Shown here: positions 9,076-19,984 of the stretch, piece by piece
Layout of the letters: each line of letters starts with the position of its first letter
Numbering within the stretch: the first letter of the stretch is position 1
From: Tuctoria greenei
Taxonomy: Eukaryota; Streptophyta; Magnoliopsida; Poales; Poaceae
Length of the DNA: 64,000 nucleotides
Direction of reading: 5' to 3'
Assembly: GCA_036927565.1 (NCBI GenBank)
Contig: JAYESD010000001.1
Span: 107,179,110-107,243,109, forward strand
Notes under the pieces: model-generated
Databases searched by the model: none
What the model was told of the DNA's origin: nothing
The model's input: only the letters and a program-made list of their open reading frames with translations
Program-made: the position numbers and the translations under genes

Positions 9076-10770
9076 CTATCTCAACCAAAACTGACACTTG
9101 TTGAACTTGGCATACAATTGATGCTCCCTCAATTTCTGCAACGTAAGCCTCAAGTGTTCCTCATGCTCCTTCCCATCCTTCGAGTAGATCATAATGTCAT
9201 CGATGAACACCACGACGAACTTATCCATGTACTCCATGAATACCTTATTCATGAGGTACATAAAGTAGGTAGGCGCATTTGTCAATACAAAAGACATCAC
9301 AGTGTACTCATAATATCCATATCGTGTCCTAAAAGCTGTCTTGGAAATGTCTGATGGTCTAATATTCATTTGAAAATATCTCGACCTCAAATCAATCTTA
9401 GAGAAGATACAAGCACCCTTCATCTGATCAAACAAGTCTTCTATCCGTGGCAAGGTGTACTTGTTCTTGATTGTCACCTCGTTGAGGGCTCGGTAATCCA
9501 CACACATCCTTTGGGATCCATCCTTCTTGTCCACAAACAGCACGGGCGCTCCCCAAGGTGAAGAGCTAGGGCAAATAAAACCCTTCTCTAATTGCTCTTG
9601 AATTTGCTTCTTGAGCTCCGCTAATTCCATAGGAGGCATCCTATACGGCCTCTTAGCTATAGGTGCAGTTCTAGGTATTAAATCAATAACAAACTCAATG
9701 TCTCGATCAGGTGGCATACCTGACAACTCGTCCGGAAAAACATCCAAAAATTCACACACCACCGGAATCTCCTGAATTGCGGCACCGTCCATATGATTCA
9801 ACTCCAATTGCTTCGGTGTGGTTTGAGATGCTTCAAATTCTACGGTTATCCCTTCCTCATTGGTCAACTTCACCGTCTTCGTGGCACACTCAATAACTCC
9901 ATTGTGCTTCCTCAACCAGTCCATACCAAGTATAATGTCCAATCCTTGAGAATCCACAACAATGATGATGGCAGAGAAGTCTACCCCCCTTATTCTAAGG
10001 CTTACTTTTGGACATACTATATTTGTCCTCATCTCTCCTCCAGGAGACTTAACCAATAGAGTAAACTTCATATGATAGATAGGGAAACTATACTTGGCAA
10101 CATAATTTGATGCAATGAATGAATGCGATGCTCCAGAATCAAATAACATAGTCGCGGGTGTGGAGTTTGCGAGAAACATACCAATGACCACGTCATCCGC
10201 TTGTTGAGCATCCTCCGTAGAGACATGGTTCACGTTGCCACGAGCAAAATTCTGCTGTCCATGGTTCCCTTGTGGTTGTCCTCCATTGGGTCTTGGGTTT
10301 TGCCTCGATGCATTGCTTCCTTGACCAAGGCGTGACTTAGGAAATTGATGAGCAAAGTGTCCAGCTTCTCCACAAGTATAACACTTCTCAACTCCACCAG
10401 AATTATTGGGACGAGCTTGGTTTTGAAAACTTGCAGCAGGATAGTTGGCACGAGGTGCATAAGGCATTGGAGGCCTAGGTGGTTGCATGACAGGGCGCTG
10501 CTGCACAAACTGAGTTGGGCGCGGTGCAAATCCAGGGCGTTGAGCAGGAATAGAGGAGCTGTAATAGGGCGCATTGGGCGGCGCAAAGCGAGGGCGCACA
10601 TTACTCCCTTGCTTCTGTCCTTGATAGGGCGCCTTCCTCTTATTGTCTTGCTCCATCTCACGAATCTTGTTCTCAACCACAATTGCTTTGTCCACAAGCT
10701 TCTGGAAATTTGCATAGTCACAATTGAGTAGTTGCACTTGGATTTCATTGTTCAAGCCCCTCATGAACAA
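9076..10770 (-). pseudogene. Tekay-A Gag C-terminus, protease and reverse transcriptase
   Basis: Of 564 codons, residues 1-120 are Gag with a Pro-rich tail. A zinc knuckle follows: Cys130, Cys133, His138, then Phe143 where the last Cys should be. Protease has [10 protein letters not shown] (Asp211) and the ILGMDWL motif. Reverse transcriptase runs from about 370 and has FIDD at 522-525. SFGLTNAP reads SFVLTNAP. The reading starts after a break from the gag N-terminus (10771-10821). The lost zinc-knuckle Cys would weaken RNA binding. Confidence 0.9.
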
Positions 10771-10821
10771 GTATTGTTTCTAGCTGTCCCGACTAACATC
10801 CCCAGGCGCATATCTTGAGAG

Positions 10822-11403
10822 TTAAGTTAACTTATTGAGATATTCACTCACGCTTGATCTCCCTGGCCTTAAGTTCTCAAATTCTTGCCTTTTCAAGATC
10901 ATAACACCCTCGGGCACATAATGAGAACGGAAACTCTCATTGAATTCCACCCAGGTAATTCCCTCTTGGTTCTCATGAGCATTGCAATAAGCATCCCACC
11001 AATCCGCAGCTGCTCCAACGAGTTGATGAGAAGCAAATAGCACCTTCTCTCGGTCATTGCATTGGACAATAGATAACTTTTTCTCCATGGACTTGAGCCA
11101 GTCGTCCGCATCGATAGGGTCGGCGGCTTGAGAAAAGGTTGGCGGCCTAGTCCTCATAAACTCGCCCAATCTGTTATGAGGAGGCGGGGGTGGAGGTGGA
11201 GGCATGTGGGGCTGATGGTTGATATTGCCAGCCTGCAGCTGTCCCATAGTCTGTATCATGGTTTGCATGAGCTGGTTTTGCATAGCCAATAGCTGCTCAA
11301 TGTTGATAGCTCCCTGAGTAGATCCTTGTCCAATGCTGTTCTGAGGCACTCCATTGTTCTCCTCCTCATCATTGCCATACCTTTGGTTGCGAGTCCTCAC
11401 CAT
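10822..11403 (-). pseudogene. Tekay-A gag N-terminal part
   Basis: Begins MVRTRNQRYG, 271 bases inside the LTR end, the right place for gag. It has a Gln/Met-rich helix, a poly-Pro run, then the retrotransposon Gag domain (DPIDADDWLKSMEKKL, WWDAYC, FRSHYVPEGV, LRPGRSSVSEYL). A stop at 10822-10824 separates it from the rest. The leader at 11404-11656 holds no other ORF, so this copy lacks the upstream ORF found in Tekay-B. Confidence 0.88.
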
Positions 11404-11656
11404 CTGAAGAAAAGCAATAGGTAAGAATTAGAAAACGTCCCCAACTATATGCATCAAGGGATATGAAACTAGATAACTAGCTACACTAGCCTAGGTGGAC
11501 ATGGCAATGCTAAAGCATCCAAAAATCCTCTATTAAGCACACAAGCAACCAATATATATAGCAACAGCACACCAAGCAAAAACACATCGATTCTTGAGTG
11601 CCCCTATGTGCTCTAAAGTGTCCATTCTATCTAGACTGCGTCCTACGGTCAACCTG

Positions 11657-11670
11657 TGGCTCTGATACCA
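11657..11670 (-). other. Primer-binding site of Tekay-A
   Basis: The minus strand reads TGGTATCAGAGCCA, the plant initiator-Met tRNA primer site, three bases from the LTR end at 11674. Confidence 0.9.
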
Positions 11671-13851
11671 ATCTGTGACGCCCGGTTCCGAAAAAAAAAC
11701 CAAGCTAACGCATATGTGTGCCCAGGATGTTCATCACACATACACGAGTGCAATCACAAACGATATACAGATAATTACCATAGAACAAGATTAATTAACC
11801 AAATTTTATTAAACAAACCATATTATCCTCGAATACAAGCTCCATTGAATATTTATGACAAGTTCAACTAATGCAGCGGAAATAAACTAATTAAGCAACT
11901 AAGCAACTATGCATAAGGGATAGTGTAGCTCCAAAAACACCACAGGCAAAGCTGATGGTAGACACGGCCTAGAACTCCATATTATCACCAATAAACTCCA
12001 AATCCTGACCTGCAACTATTGGGGGGGGGGGATTGCAAGAGTGAGTACATGTCGTACTCAGCAAGTGTGGAAAGTATGACATGTGGATGATTCAAATGAT
12101 GACAATAATAATGGCAAAGTGCTGAAAAGTACATTAAAACATTTGAAAAGCAATATATTATATGTATGTGAAGTAAACCCATCATAATCATAAGTAATAT
12201 CACCATACCAATCCATAGTTCACCATCCTCATCAATAATTCCAGATTTCACCATTTCCAATAACCATATTCAATACCAGAAATAAATCCATAACCATTAC
12301 CAAACCATAACCATCCCAAATCCCAATAGCGAGTACCCTCTAATCATGGAAGTTGTCCAGGTGCTCATAACCAGGAGCACGGCTATCATGAAAGTTTTGT
12401 TAGACTCTGCAGAGTTTGTACCACTTTACCCACGTGTTTGTGATTTCAACACCTTACGATGACTAGAACCTCTATTATGCCGTCTCACACTTCCATCGGT
12501 GTGCGGCCAAGAGATCACAAAATAGCCTTTACAAAGGGATTACTAGCCTATTTATACCCCACTGATTTTTCAGTGGTGGCGATGTCTCCTACAGAGCACA
12601 TCTTCAACCAAGGGCCCCTCTTGAGCCATTCGGATCCCAGGGTAATCCCGCCAATCATCAACAAGCCCAATCCGACTAACCCTTCCCCGAGCATCCACAA
12701 TGGTCCAAATAGCACTAGCAAAGCCCTAATTAATCAGCTACGCCGAACCCATACTTGGCCTCGTGGTGGCACTGTAATCCTGGCTTATTCTCGCATGAAC
12801 CGGTCCTTAGATCTAAAGCAAGCAAACCACCATAACATCCAACCCATCCACATACGAGGCTTGCTTAGATCACCCATTACCGTATCATATTGACCAGTTC
12901 ACATTAACCAAAATATCATTAATGCTTAATTAAATGTGTAGTGTTGGCTTCCCATCCCAATTGATTAAGCGAAGCAAAAAGGTAAAAAGCCCATCCCGAC
13001 TCTCTACCATAATTATAGGTGACAAGGGTGGTTAAACAAATCTAGTAAACTTCCTACCATAGGATTCCCATCAAATTGACACGGCATGCAGTTTTGCAAA
13101 GAAAACATTTATTTTCAAAAACAGGATCAATATTCTTTAAGGACACTTGCCTTGCTCTTGCTGTTGATTAGGGTCAAAGCCTTCAAACTCTTGGTGTTGT
13201 AGATCCTCCACGCCACTCTCTAGCGCAAATCTGTCTAATCCGCACAATAAACATACAAGACAAGAAACACAATCAAAGAGTGCATAAATATTACTCAATA
13301 TGTCATGACATGCATGATTGATGCAAATGCAAGGTAGAACTTGTTAATAGATTGATTTTAATGATCAATAACTAGTTCTAACAGCTTTTAACAAGTTTAT
13401 ACAGGTTTGGAGTTGATTAGATCAAATTTTAGAATTAATTCAACACAATTTAACCAGGAAGATCGGACTAGTCCGCTAGGGACCGGACAAGTCCGCACTC
13501 TACGAGATCAGCAGATTAAGGTTTTCTAGATCAACGTAAATCTGGAGATTAGGGGATGAATTCTCGCAGGTAAAAGAGAATAGAAGGTATACCTGGTGTT
13601 TAGGACTCCAATGAATCAAGAAACTTGGAGGTAACACTTGGATCTTGGTGATCTAGGGTTGGTGGTGAACTTGGAGATGAATTGGTGGTGAAGGACAGAA
13701 CTTGGTGGAGATCTTGATCCTCTTCCGTTTCCTCCACTTCTTCTTCTTGCTTGGGATCTTCTCCTCCTTCCTTGGCGGTGGCTCTCCACGAACTAGGGTT
13801 TGGGTGGGGTGGAAAAGTGGCAAATAGATGTCAATCCAAGGGGTGGGGCTG

Positions 13852-13859
13852 TTTATATA
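13852..13859 (-). promoter_or_regulatory. TATA box in Tekay-A 5' LTR
   Basis: TATATAAA on the minus strand, in the same context as 6217-6224; likely core promoter of the element. Confidence 0.65.
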
Positions 13860-14028
13860 GAGGTGGAGGCTAGGGTTAGATGGATTTCGAGTTTGGGATG
13901 AGTATAGGCCGGTTTAGAGTCCCACATGGGCTCTAAAAGAGTTAGGCACGAACGTCCCTAAGCCCACTTAACGTGAAACCCAAGAAACAAGTCATAAAAC
14001 AAAAGATCAATTCGGAGTCATGAAATAT

Positions 14029-14352
14029 TGGACAAGTCCGAAAAGGACCGTACTAGTCCAAAGTCGTCCAGAGAGAAAATCGGACAAGTCTGGCCAAACA
14101 TCGGACAAGTCCGACTTTAACCAGAGAGGAAATCAGAAAAGTCTGCTGGAACACTGGACTAGTCCGGAAAAGTCCAGGGACTTAGCAAATTTTCAAGGAT
14201 TCATGGAATATCGGACTAGTCCGCACAGAATCGCACAAGTCCAAAAGTTTCCAGAGGCAAAATCAGACTAGTCCGCAGCAAAAACGGGCAAGTCCGTTTT
14301 TAGTCAGAAAGAGAAATCGGACTAGTCCTCAGCAAAATCTGACTAGTCCGCA
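14029..14352. repeat. Phased palindrome array, Tekay-A 5' LTR
   Basis: Counterpart of the array at 6394-6711 with more base changes (for example GGACCGTACTAGTCC and AGACTAGTCC). The same alternation of ACTAGT and ACAAGT cores is kept. Flanking pair near 13464-13495. Confidence 0.85.
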
Positions 14353-14479
14353 CTTTCCTGCAATTTAAGTGTGGTTTTGTTCCAAATCAATTTTAAACTC
14401 GTTCTTCTTGTAGTGGGTTAATGTTAAACATGTATATGAGTGTATGTAGGGCATGATGCACGAAAATGAGGGTTTTTCA

Positions 14480-14625
14480 TATACTAGGGGGCCATGTGGG
14501 ACAAAAGTATTGGAGACAAAAAATGAAATTCATAAAAATTTGGATTTCATTCATCTGGAGACAAGAGATTACAAAATTGGAGAAAAAGAAGAGAGAATAC
14601 AAGCGGGGGCTACAAAGAGATGGTC
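14480..14625 (+). other. Tat-A spacer next to the antisense ORF
   Basis: Begins TATACTAGGGGGCCA and matches Tat-B at 40311-40460. This shows Tekay-A inserted in the Tat spacer just beside the antisense ORF. No ORF of its own. Confidence 0.7.
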
Positions 14626-16449
14626 CTAGACCCTATGGAAGAACGAGGCAACCTTCTGGGCAACCTGTGACACGCAGGCTTGGGCGGCTTCTCCCTCTCC
14701 GTCGATGGGGCCTTCAAGCACCGGGTCCAGGGGGAATTGAGGGTCCCGGCTTGTGTAGCACGTCAGCACAAATTCTGCAACGTTCTTTGCCAGGAATTGG
14801 CCCTCGGTTTCCAGCTGGTCTGCGATGACATCGCCCATCTTGGTGAGCTTGTTGCCTGCCGAACTCAACGCCTGCAACGCCTGGTCCAGCTCCGGCTCCA
14901 GGTCATCCGGACGCACGGGACTAAAACCCATGGGCATCAGCGCGTCGTTGGCTTTGCCCAGGAAGTCCCAAACTTGTTGGGACTCCACAACCCTCGAGCT
15001 CCGCATCTCCTCCAAGGATCTTCTGGCCGACGCAAGCTCCGAATTTTCCCAGGCGAGGCGCTCGACCTCTTTGGCATTCTTCTGAATCTTTTCAGCAACC
15101 TGCCTTTCATGTTTGTCGAGCTCCTCCTCCCGGAGGTGGATCTTGTTCTGGCGGTCGACCAAGTCCTTCTCCCGGCCTCGCACTTTCTTCTCTCTGGCAG
15201 CAATTTCATCCTCCCTCTTGTGGAGGTCCTGTCCTTGCTGCCAGGCCTTCTTCTCCTCTTTCTCGCAGCGCTCATCCAACTTTTTGGTGCACCCCGTGAG
15301 ACTCTTGTCACCCTGAGTCAGCCTCTGAGTAAGCTCTTCCTCCCTCTTCACAAGGTCATCCCGCAGCTCCAGGAGTTTTTGCTCTTCATCCTCAAGCTTT
15401 TTCTCCCGCTCCTCAAGGGCCTCCCGACGCTTGACAAGGCTGTCGTGGATAGCGCTGAGCTTTTCCCCGCGATCATTCGCTGCATTATTGGCAGCTATGG
15501 CCTGTTCATGGATGGCCCGAGACTGGTTGTCAAGGGATCGCACCATGTTTCCCTCTCGTCCAGCATCTTACCCCAGTACTCCAACCGGACCTTCTCCTTC
15601 TTCACCCACTTCTTGTCGTCAGCCAACCGCGCCAGCTTGGTCTCGAATTGGAGCCGATTGCGCCACCTCCTAATAGTTTGGCGCTCCTCCTTGAGGGCCT
15701 TGTTGTCGTGGTAGAAAGCCAGCTGGACTTGACGAAGGCTAGAGCAGGCATTGTCAATAGACAACGACAGAGGGATTGGGTCCGGACCTGCCGAGGTCCT
15801 TTCCACTGGCTCTAGCGGGTTCTCCGTGACAAAAATCGAGTCCCACTGGCACCTTGGCTCAGGTGTGGGCATCTCCGAAACCACTGCCTCCGGGGCAGGC
15901 GTTGAAGATTCTGCCGGAGCTGAAGCCACTTCCGGCTCCGACGATGGCGCCTCCTCCATCACCGGCTCAGGCACTGGCGCTTCGACTGTCATGGGCTCGG
16001 GGGCCGGCACCTCTGCTGCACCTGACTCAGGCGCCAGAACTTCTTCGGCGACTAGCTCGGGCGCCGGAACTTCAGCAGCCACCGGCTCTACCGCCGAGGC
16101 CTCATCAACCACCGGCTCAACTGTCGGGGCTTCAACAACATCCGGCTCTAGCGCCAAAATCGCAGCTACCTCCGGCTTTGAGGCTGGAGCGTCCATCATT
16201 TCAGCATCCAAACCCGGAGCTTCAACCTTCGAGGCAGGTGCCGCTGGTACATCTTCATTCCCGTGGTCCGGCGCTACCACGGGAGATTCTGGGGATGAGC
16301 TGAGGTCTAGGACCACGTCAGCCGGCGCCGGAGCTGCCTCAACCTCAGCCACCTCTTGGGGCGGCGCTGGAATTGGAGTTAGAGCTCCCATCTCCAAAGC
16401 ATCAGTTGCTGTCGCGGGAGCCGGAGCTTTAGTCCTTCTCTTGGGGACA
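14626..16449 (-). pseudogene. Tat-A antisense ORF, second exon (acidic region and coiled coil)
   Basis: Read on the minus strand from the intron acceptor. First comes an Ala/Pro/Glu-rich stretch with tandem VPAPEP-like repeats (about 16350-15860). Then follow a basic segment (LQFETKLARLADDKKW) and, after a frameshift near 15545, a long charged coiled coil (about 15500-15000) built of Glu/Lys/Arg heptads. The end reads QVAQKVASFFHRV at 14629. Tat-B has the same architecture with much of the coil missing. The function is unknown. The strand is opposite to gag-pol, as in the antisense ORFs known in Tat elements. Confidence 0.75.
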
Positions 16450-16527
16450 CTGCACATGAAGGACGAAGAAACTCAAGATGCAGTTACAACCAAAAAACAA
16501 CCAACTGAGGTAAAATACAAAATTTAC
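16450..16527 (-). other. Predicted intron in Tat-A antisense ORF
   Basis: On the minus strand the donor is GAG|GTAAAT and the acceptor TGTGCAG|TGTC, 78 bp apart, with a T-rich interior. Removing it joins the two open stretches in frame. Tat-B has a 77-bp counterpart at the same point. Confidence 0.7.
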
Positions 16528-17900
16528 CTCAGAAGGCTTCTACTCCAGCTAGCGCGGAACCTCTTCTCCGGACGCTCGGCACCGGATCCTGTCGCCCCTA
16601 GCATGCCAGCTCTGGAAGGTTCCCCGGAGCTCACTGTTGCTACTGGCGTCACTTTGGTTGAGGCCCCCCTCGACCGGGAAGGACCTCAGGATTCAGAGCC
16701 CTCAGCTGGTACTGGAACCGTATGGCCGGGGCTAGCAACCCAGGGAGATGCCAATGCTGGAGTGGTTGTAGCCGTTGAAGACCTTCCCCTCCAGGGAGAA
16801 GGAGCCGTTGTGGAAGGAGCATGTCTGACAGACCTTCCGTCAGCATGTTTCAACTTCCTCTTGCGGCTCGAGGGCTCGGCCAACTCCTTGCCCTTGCCTA
16901 CGATTTCAGTTCATGGCTTTGGGGTGGGAGCGGAGCCGCCTTCAGAAGCTCCGGGGATTCCCACACCGGAGGTTGATCGCCTCTCCACGATGCCCAAGTC
17001 GTCAAATAGCGGCATCTTCCTCCGGAGCTCTCTGCACTCCTCTGGAATCATATTCAGAGGCAGGAAGGCCGCCGGTGGAGACACATCACCAGGACTGATG
17101 TTCCTAGGCTGGAACTTCTTGAGATGGGTCTTTAAGGCTTCACCAACCAAGTTGGTGTCCAAGCCAACTTCAATGCTGTTGGTATCCATCTCACTGTTGA
17201 AGGCCTAGGCAGGCCGGCTCCTAGCCCTAACCAGGGCCCACCCGTTCGTCAAGAAGTTGTCGAAGACCATCTGTGAGGTCACCCCACCTTTGACACATTC
17301 CTGGATTCTTTCCAGGATGGGCTTGTACTCCCTCGACAGTGTCGACACGTCGCTCCAATTGTCAGTGTCGACGCGAGGAAGGCCTTTAGCCAGCTCCAGC
17401 CTCTCATGTCCCTCGACGGTGATGACCACCCAGTATTTCTTCCAGTCGTCCCACTTGCCAGAAGGGAAGGACCTCAAATACTTGAGGGGAGTGTTTTTCC
17501 GCATCACGAAGTAGTAGAAGCCGATGACCTCATCACATTTCCCGGTCGGGTGGACAGTGAAGAAGGTCCGGAACAACTCCACGCAAGGGGGAACGCCCAC
17601 CGACATCTTGCAAAAGTGGACAAAAGTCGCCACCACCAAGATTGAGTGGGGGCCTAGATGGTGGAGCTACAGACCATAGAAATCTAGAAGCATTAGAATG
17701 AAGGTGGAGAAAGGCGGGATCAAACCCGCCATGGCGTATCCAAGGATGTACACCATATCTCCGGCTCGCTTCTTCTCAAAGGGAAGCTCGCCAATGTAAA
17801 TGTCATTGTTGATGGAGTCACTGCACCATCCCATGTAGGTCTGGACTCTGGACAACTCCTTCTTGCTCCCAATGCGGCTCGTGGGGAGTCCCAACTTCAT
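16528..17900 (-). pseudogene. Tat-A antisense ORF, first exon (plant gypsy-type transposon domain)
   Basis: Likely start Met at 17900 (MKLGLPTSRIGSK), conserved in Tat-B. One frame runs through in-frame stops at 17669-17667 and 17207-17205. The core includes YILGYAMAGLIPPFSTFILM, VVATFVHFCKMSVGVPPCVE, LFRTFFTVHPTGKCDEVIGF and FPSGKWDDWKKYWVVI. This resembles the domain called putative gypsy-type transposon in plant protein databases (family recalled from memory, not searched). Downstream is a Ser/Pro-rich basic segment (16880-16650). Its biochemical role is not known to me. Confidence 0.72.
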
Positions 17901-18420
17901 CACGGCACAGCGTGGTGAGAGAGGAAAAGCAAGCAAAAGTTTGGAGGATTTGAGCGCAAGTTTGAATGAAGGTGTAAAGAATCCGCAAACGGTGCGCGCT
18001 TTCCTTCTTAAGTAAGCCCCCGCAATTATTGGATGGAAACCGTAGAGGAGCCGACGATACAATTCAAAAACATCACCCTGCCAGTGACAAGGGGGCCCGG
18101 GGCCACCCCGACGATCAAGTCGAGGTTCTTACCCTAGGCGAACGGTGTCATCATGAATGGCGGGAAGCCCGAGGGCGCCGTCCTGACAGGGCGTGCGGAA
18201 TTGATACGATTTTTGTGTCGAGGACCTGCGACCTTCAATTGCGTGAGATCCGCATGCCCAGATCTCACCTGCCGCATCCTAGATATGCCACGCGACGTTG
18301 GTTTAACTACGAACTACCGCCAACAGCACATCCCAAGACATTTGAAGATGCAGCTCGAAAACTGAAGGATGGAACCACCTCCGACAGAACGACTTCATCA
18401 AAAAGGTCCCTCCCAGATGT

Positions 18421-18436
18421 GGGCCCAGGGGGCGAC
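18421..18436 (+). other. Polypurine tract of Tat-A
   Basis: GGGCCCAGGGGGCGAC directly before the LTR start TGTCGGTACC. Tat-B has a similar GGGCCCAGGGGCCAC before 43964. Confidence 0.65.
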
Positions 18437-18848
18437 TGTCGGTACCCTGCGTACCGTATACCCCTTGGGACTACATAAAGACCAAAGGAACTTCACTTGT
18501 CTGAGTTGAAGACCTGGGAAGGCCCCACGTGGCATACGGGACCGGACCTGCCTCCCATCTATGGTTAGTCCAGGTGCTGCCATGTGTATACTGTAACCGG
18601 ACCTACATCCCACACATGGGATAGCTCCGGGCTAAACACTTATGCGGCACCCCCGGACCTAACCCCCGACAGAGGGAAGCTCTGTTACCGACACGTGTAC
18701 ATCTACACCGGACCTACCCGTCCCAGACGGAAAGCTCTGATGCTACCACGTGTCCAACCGCCAGACCTTCAGCCTCAACAATCAGACTGGTGGACCCCCA
18801 ATGGCTCGGACCTTCAAGGGGTAATCAAAGACTTCAAAACCCGATTAA

Positions 18849-18875
18849 GTGTCATTAATACCATATTAATGACAC
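18849..18875. repeat. Conserved 11-bp hairpin in Tat LTR
   Basis: Perfect arms GTGTCATTAAT and ATTAATGACAC around a 5-base loop. Tat-B has the same arms at 44344-44370 with a different loop. The LTR of Tat-C starts within the right arm. Confidence 0.85.
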
Positions 18876-19029
18876 ACGATCAGAAGGCCCTTAATACCGG
18901 TAACGACATTATCAAGCCCGTTACCATGCTATTAAGGGTAATTAACCTCATTAATTTTGTATTAAGCATCAGTAACCGCCAAGGCTACATGTTGGGCTAG
19001 GCTAACGGTGTAACGATCGGTCCTTGTAC

Positions 19030-19037
19030 TATAAAAG
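19030..19037 (+). promoter_or_regulatory. TATA box in Tat-A 3' LTR
   Basis: TATAAAAG, same position as 160-167 in the 5' LTR. A 3' LTR promoter could fire rightward into SIRE-A, antisense to that element. Confidence 0.65.
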
Positions 19038-19286
19038 GACTGGTCGACGATACACAAAGGATGGCTCTTTGAACTCAGAGAACCCTCCCATAGACAGTTT
19101 TGATACCCAATACAACAACTACACACCCCGTGGGGTAGGGTATTACGCTCAGGCGGCCCGAACCACGTAAATCCTTGTGTCCATTTGACATCGTCTTTTG
19201 AATCTCTGCGCGCCCGATACCGAACTACAAACTCCGCGGGCTACCAACGGTAGTACTGGGGGACCTGCCAGATCAACACTCCAACA

Positions 19287-19700
19287 AGTCCGTTGAGGAA
19301 GGTGCTTCTCACATCCATTTGATAGAGCTTGAAATCTTGGTGAGTAGCATATGCAAGTAATATTCTAATAGATTCAAGTCTAGCCACGGGAGCAAAGGTC
19401 TCATCAAAATCCAAACCTTCGACTTGTGAATACCCTTTGGCCACAAGTCGTGCCTTGTTCCTTGTCACCACCCCGTGATCACCTTGTTTGTTGCGGAAGA
19501 CCCATTTGGTGCCGACGACGTTGGATTTGGGTCTTTCGACTAGTTACAACACCTCGTTACTTTTGAAATTGTTGAGTTCTTCTTGCATGGCCACTACCCA
19601 ATCTGGATCCTTCAATGCATCCTCAACCTTCCGTGGTTCCAAAAAGGACACATGCGAGTAATGCTCACAAAAATTAGCTATGTGAGATCTAGTAGTTACT
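19287..19700 (-). pseudogene. SIRE-A reverse transcriptase, N-terminal fragment
   Basis: Reads [46 protein letters not shown] and [13 protein letters not shown], the start of a Copia reverse transcriptase up to the first catalytic Asp (QMDV). It is cut in the middle of the FLNG motif by the Tat-A LTR at 19287. At least one in-frame stop lies near 19546. The rest, with YVDD, is not in the window. Confidence 0.9.
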
Positions 19701-19984
19701 CCCTTTTGGATGTCACTGATGATGTTGTTGATTGGGTGATCCCTTTGGACACACTGGTGTACTCTTTGGTGCGGTACTTACAGTCTTGAATCTTGATGAT
19801 GATCTTCTTCTCCCCATAAGTGGTTGTCCTCATTGACTTGTTGATCATTTTTGCTTTCTTGAAGTTGATCTTGTATGGATCCTCCCCCTTGATCATTGGT
19901 CTCCTCTTGTGGTTCGTTTTCTTCATGCATACGTAGAGGTGGCTCTTGTGGTCGAACTTCGCCTAACGCCATTCTTCTCAATGC
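19701..19984 (-). pseudogene. SIRE-A integrase-RT linker
   Basis: Gln/Glu/Asp-rich linker with frame changes (for example NEPQEETNDQGGG). Such linkers lie between integrase and reverse transcriptase in Copia polyproteins and vary in sequence. It continues in frame from integrase after one stop at 19985-19987. Confidence 0.6.

Larger units (their letters stand above)
4584..14479 (-). mobile_element. Tekay-A: chromovirus-type Ty3/Gypsy element, 3' LTR truncated
   Basis: Read on the minus strand: 5' LTR (14479-11674), Met-type primer-binding site, gag, protease, reverse transcriptase, RNase H, integrase, chromodomain, polypurine tract and 3' LTR (6841-4584). The pol order and C-terminal chromodomain place it with plant chromoviruses; the long LTR and gag type fit the Tekay (Del) clade. 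The 3' LTR lacks the last ~545 bases present in the 5' LTR, and the junction falls inside Tat-A integrase. A deletion spanning both is the simplest cause. Several stops make it non-functional. Confidence 0.88.
11674..14479 (-). repeat. Tekay-A 5' LTR
   Basis: 2806 bp with TG at 11674 and CA at 14479 (plus strand). The left copy ends GAGGGTGTTACA and this one GAGGGTTTTTCA, so two bases of the terminal word have changed. Right flank TATAC could be one half of the target duplication; the other half is deleted. It includes an 11-G run at 12021-12031. Confidence 0.9.
1..19286 (+). mobile_element. Tat-A: Tat-lineage Ty3/Gypsy retrotransposon, interrupted
   Basis: Order seen: partial 5' LTR (1-416), primer-binding site, short gag remnant, protease, reverse transcriptase, RNase H, a second archaeal-type RNase H and integrase (to 4583). 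The nested Tekay-A follows (4584-14479), then an antisense ORF region and a 3' LTR (18437-19286). The second RNase H and the antisense ORF downstream of pol mark the Tat lineage. Over the 416 bases where both LTRs are visible I count about 30 differences by eye (about 7%). Gag is mostly missing: around 660-690 the sequence jumps from the gag start to DNA that in Tat-C (near 46683) lies more than 1 kb further in. The copy is non-autonomous. The right flank is SIRE-A. Confidence 0.9.
18437..19286 (+). repeat. Tat-A 3' LTR
   Basis: 850 bp, TG...CA. Its right part matches 1-416. It ends at 19286 and is followed at once by SIRE-A reverse transcriptase coding sequence, so Tat-A inserted into SIRE-A. 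Confidence 0.92.

Noticed and set aside
9793..10059. Short plus-strand ORFs opposite Tekay-A pol
   Set aside because: Shadows of the minus-strand gag-pol, with no independent motif.
14680..15714. Plus-strand ORF of 344 codons, Leu-rich, looking membrane-like
   Set aside because: Opposite strand of the coiled-coil region: Glu/Lys codons read as Leu/Phe/Ser in reverse. No support in Tat-B.
15751..17208. Long plus-strand ORF of 485 codons rich in Ser, Gly, Ala and Thr
   Set aside because: It is the opposite strand of the antisense ORF of Tat-A, whose Pro/Ala/Glu repeats read as Ser/Gly/Ala/Thr repeats in reverse. The minus-strand reading is conserved in Tat-B; this one is not.
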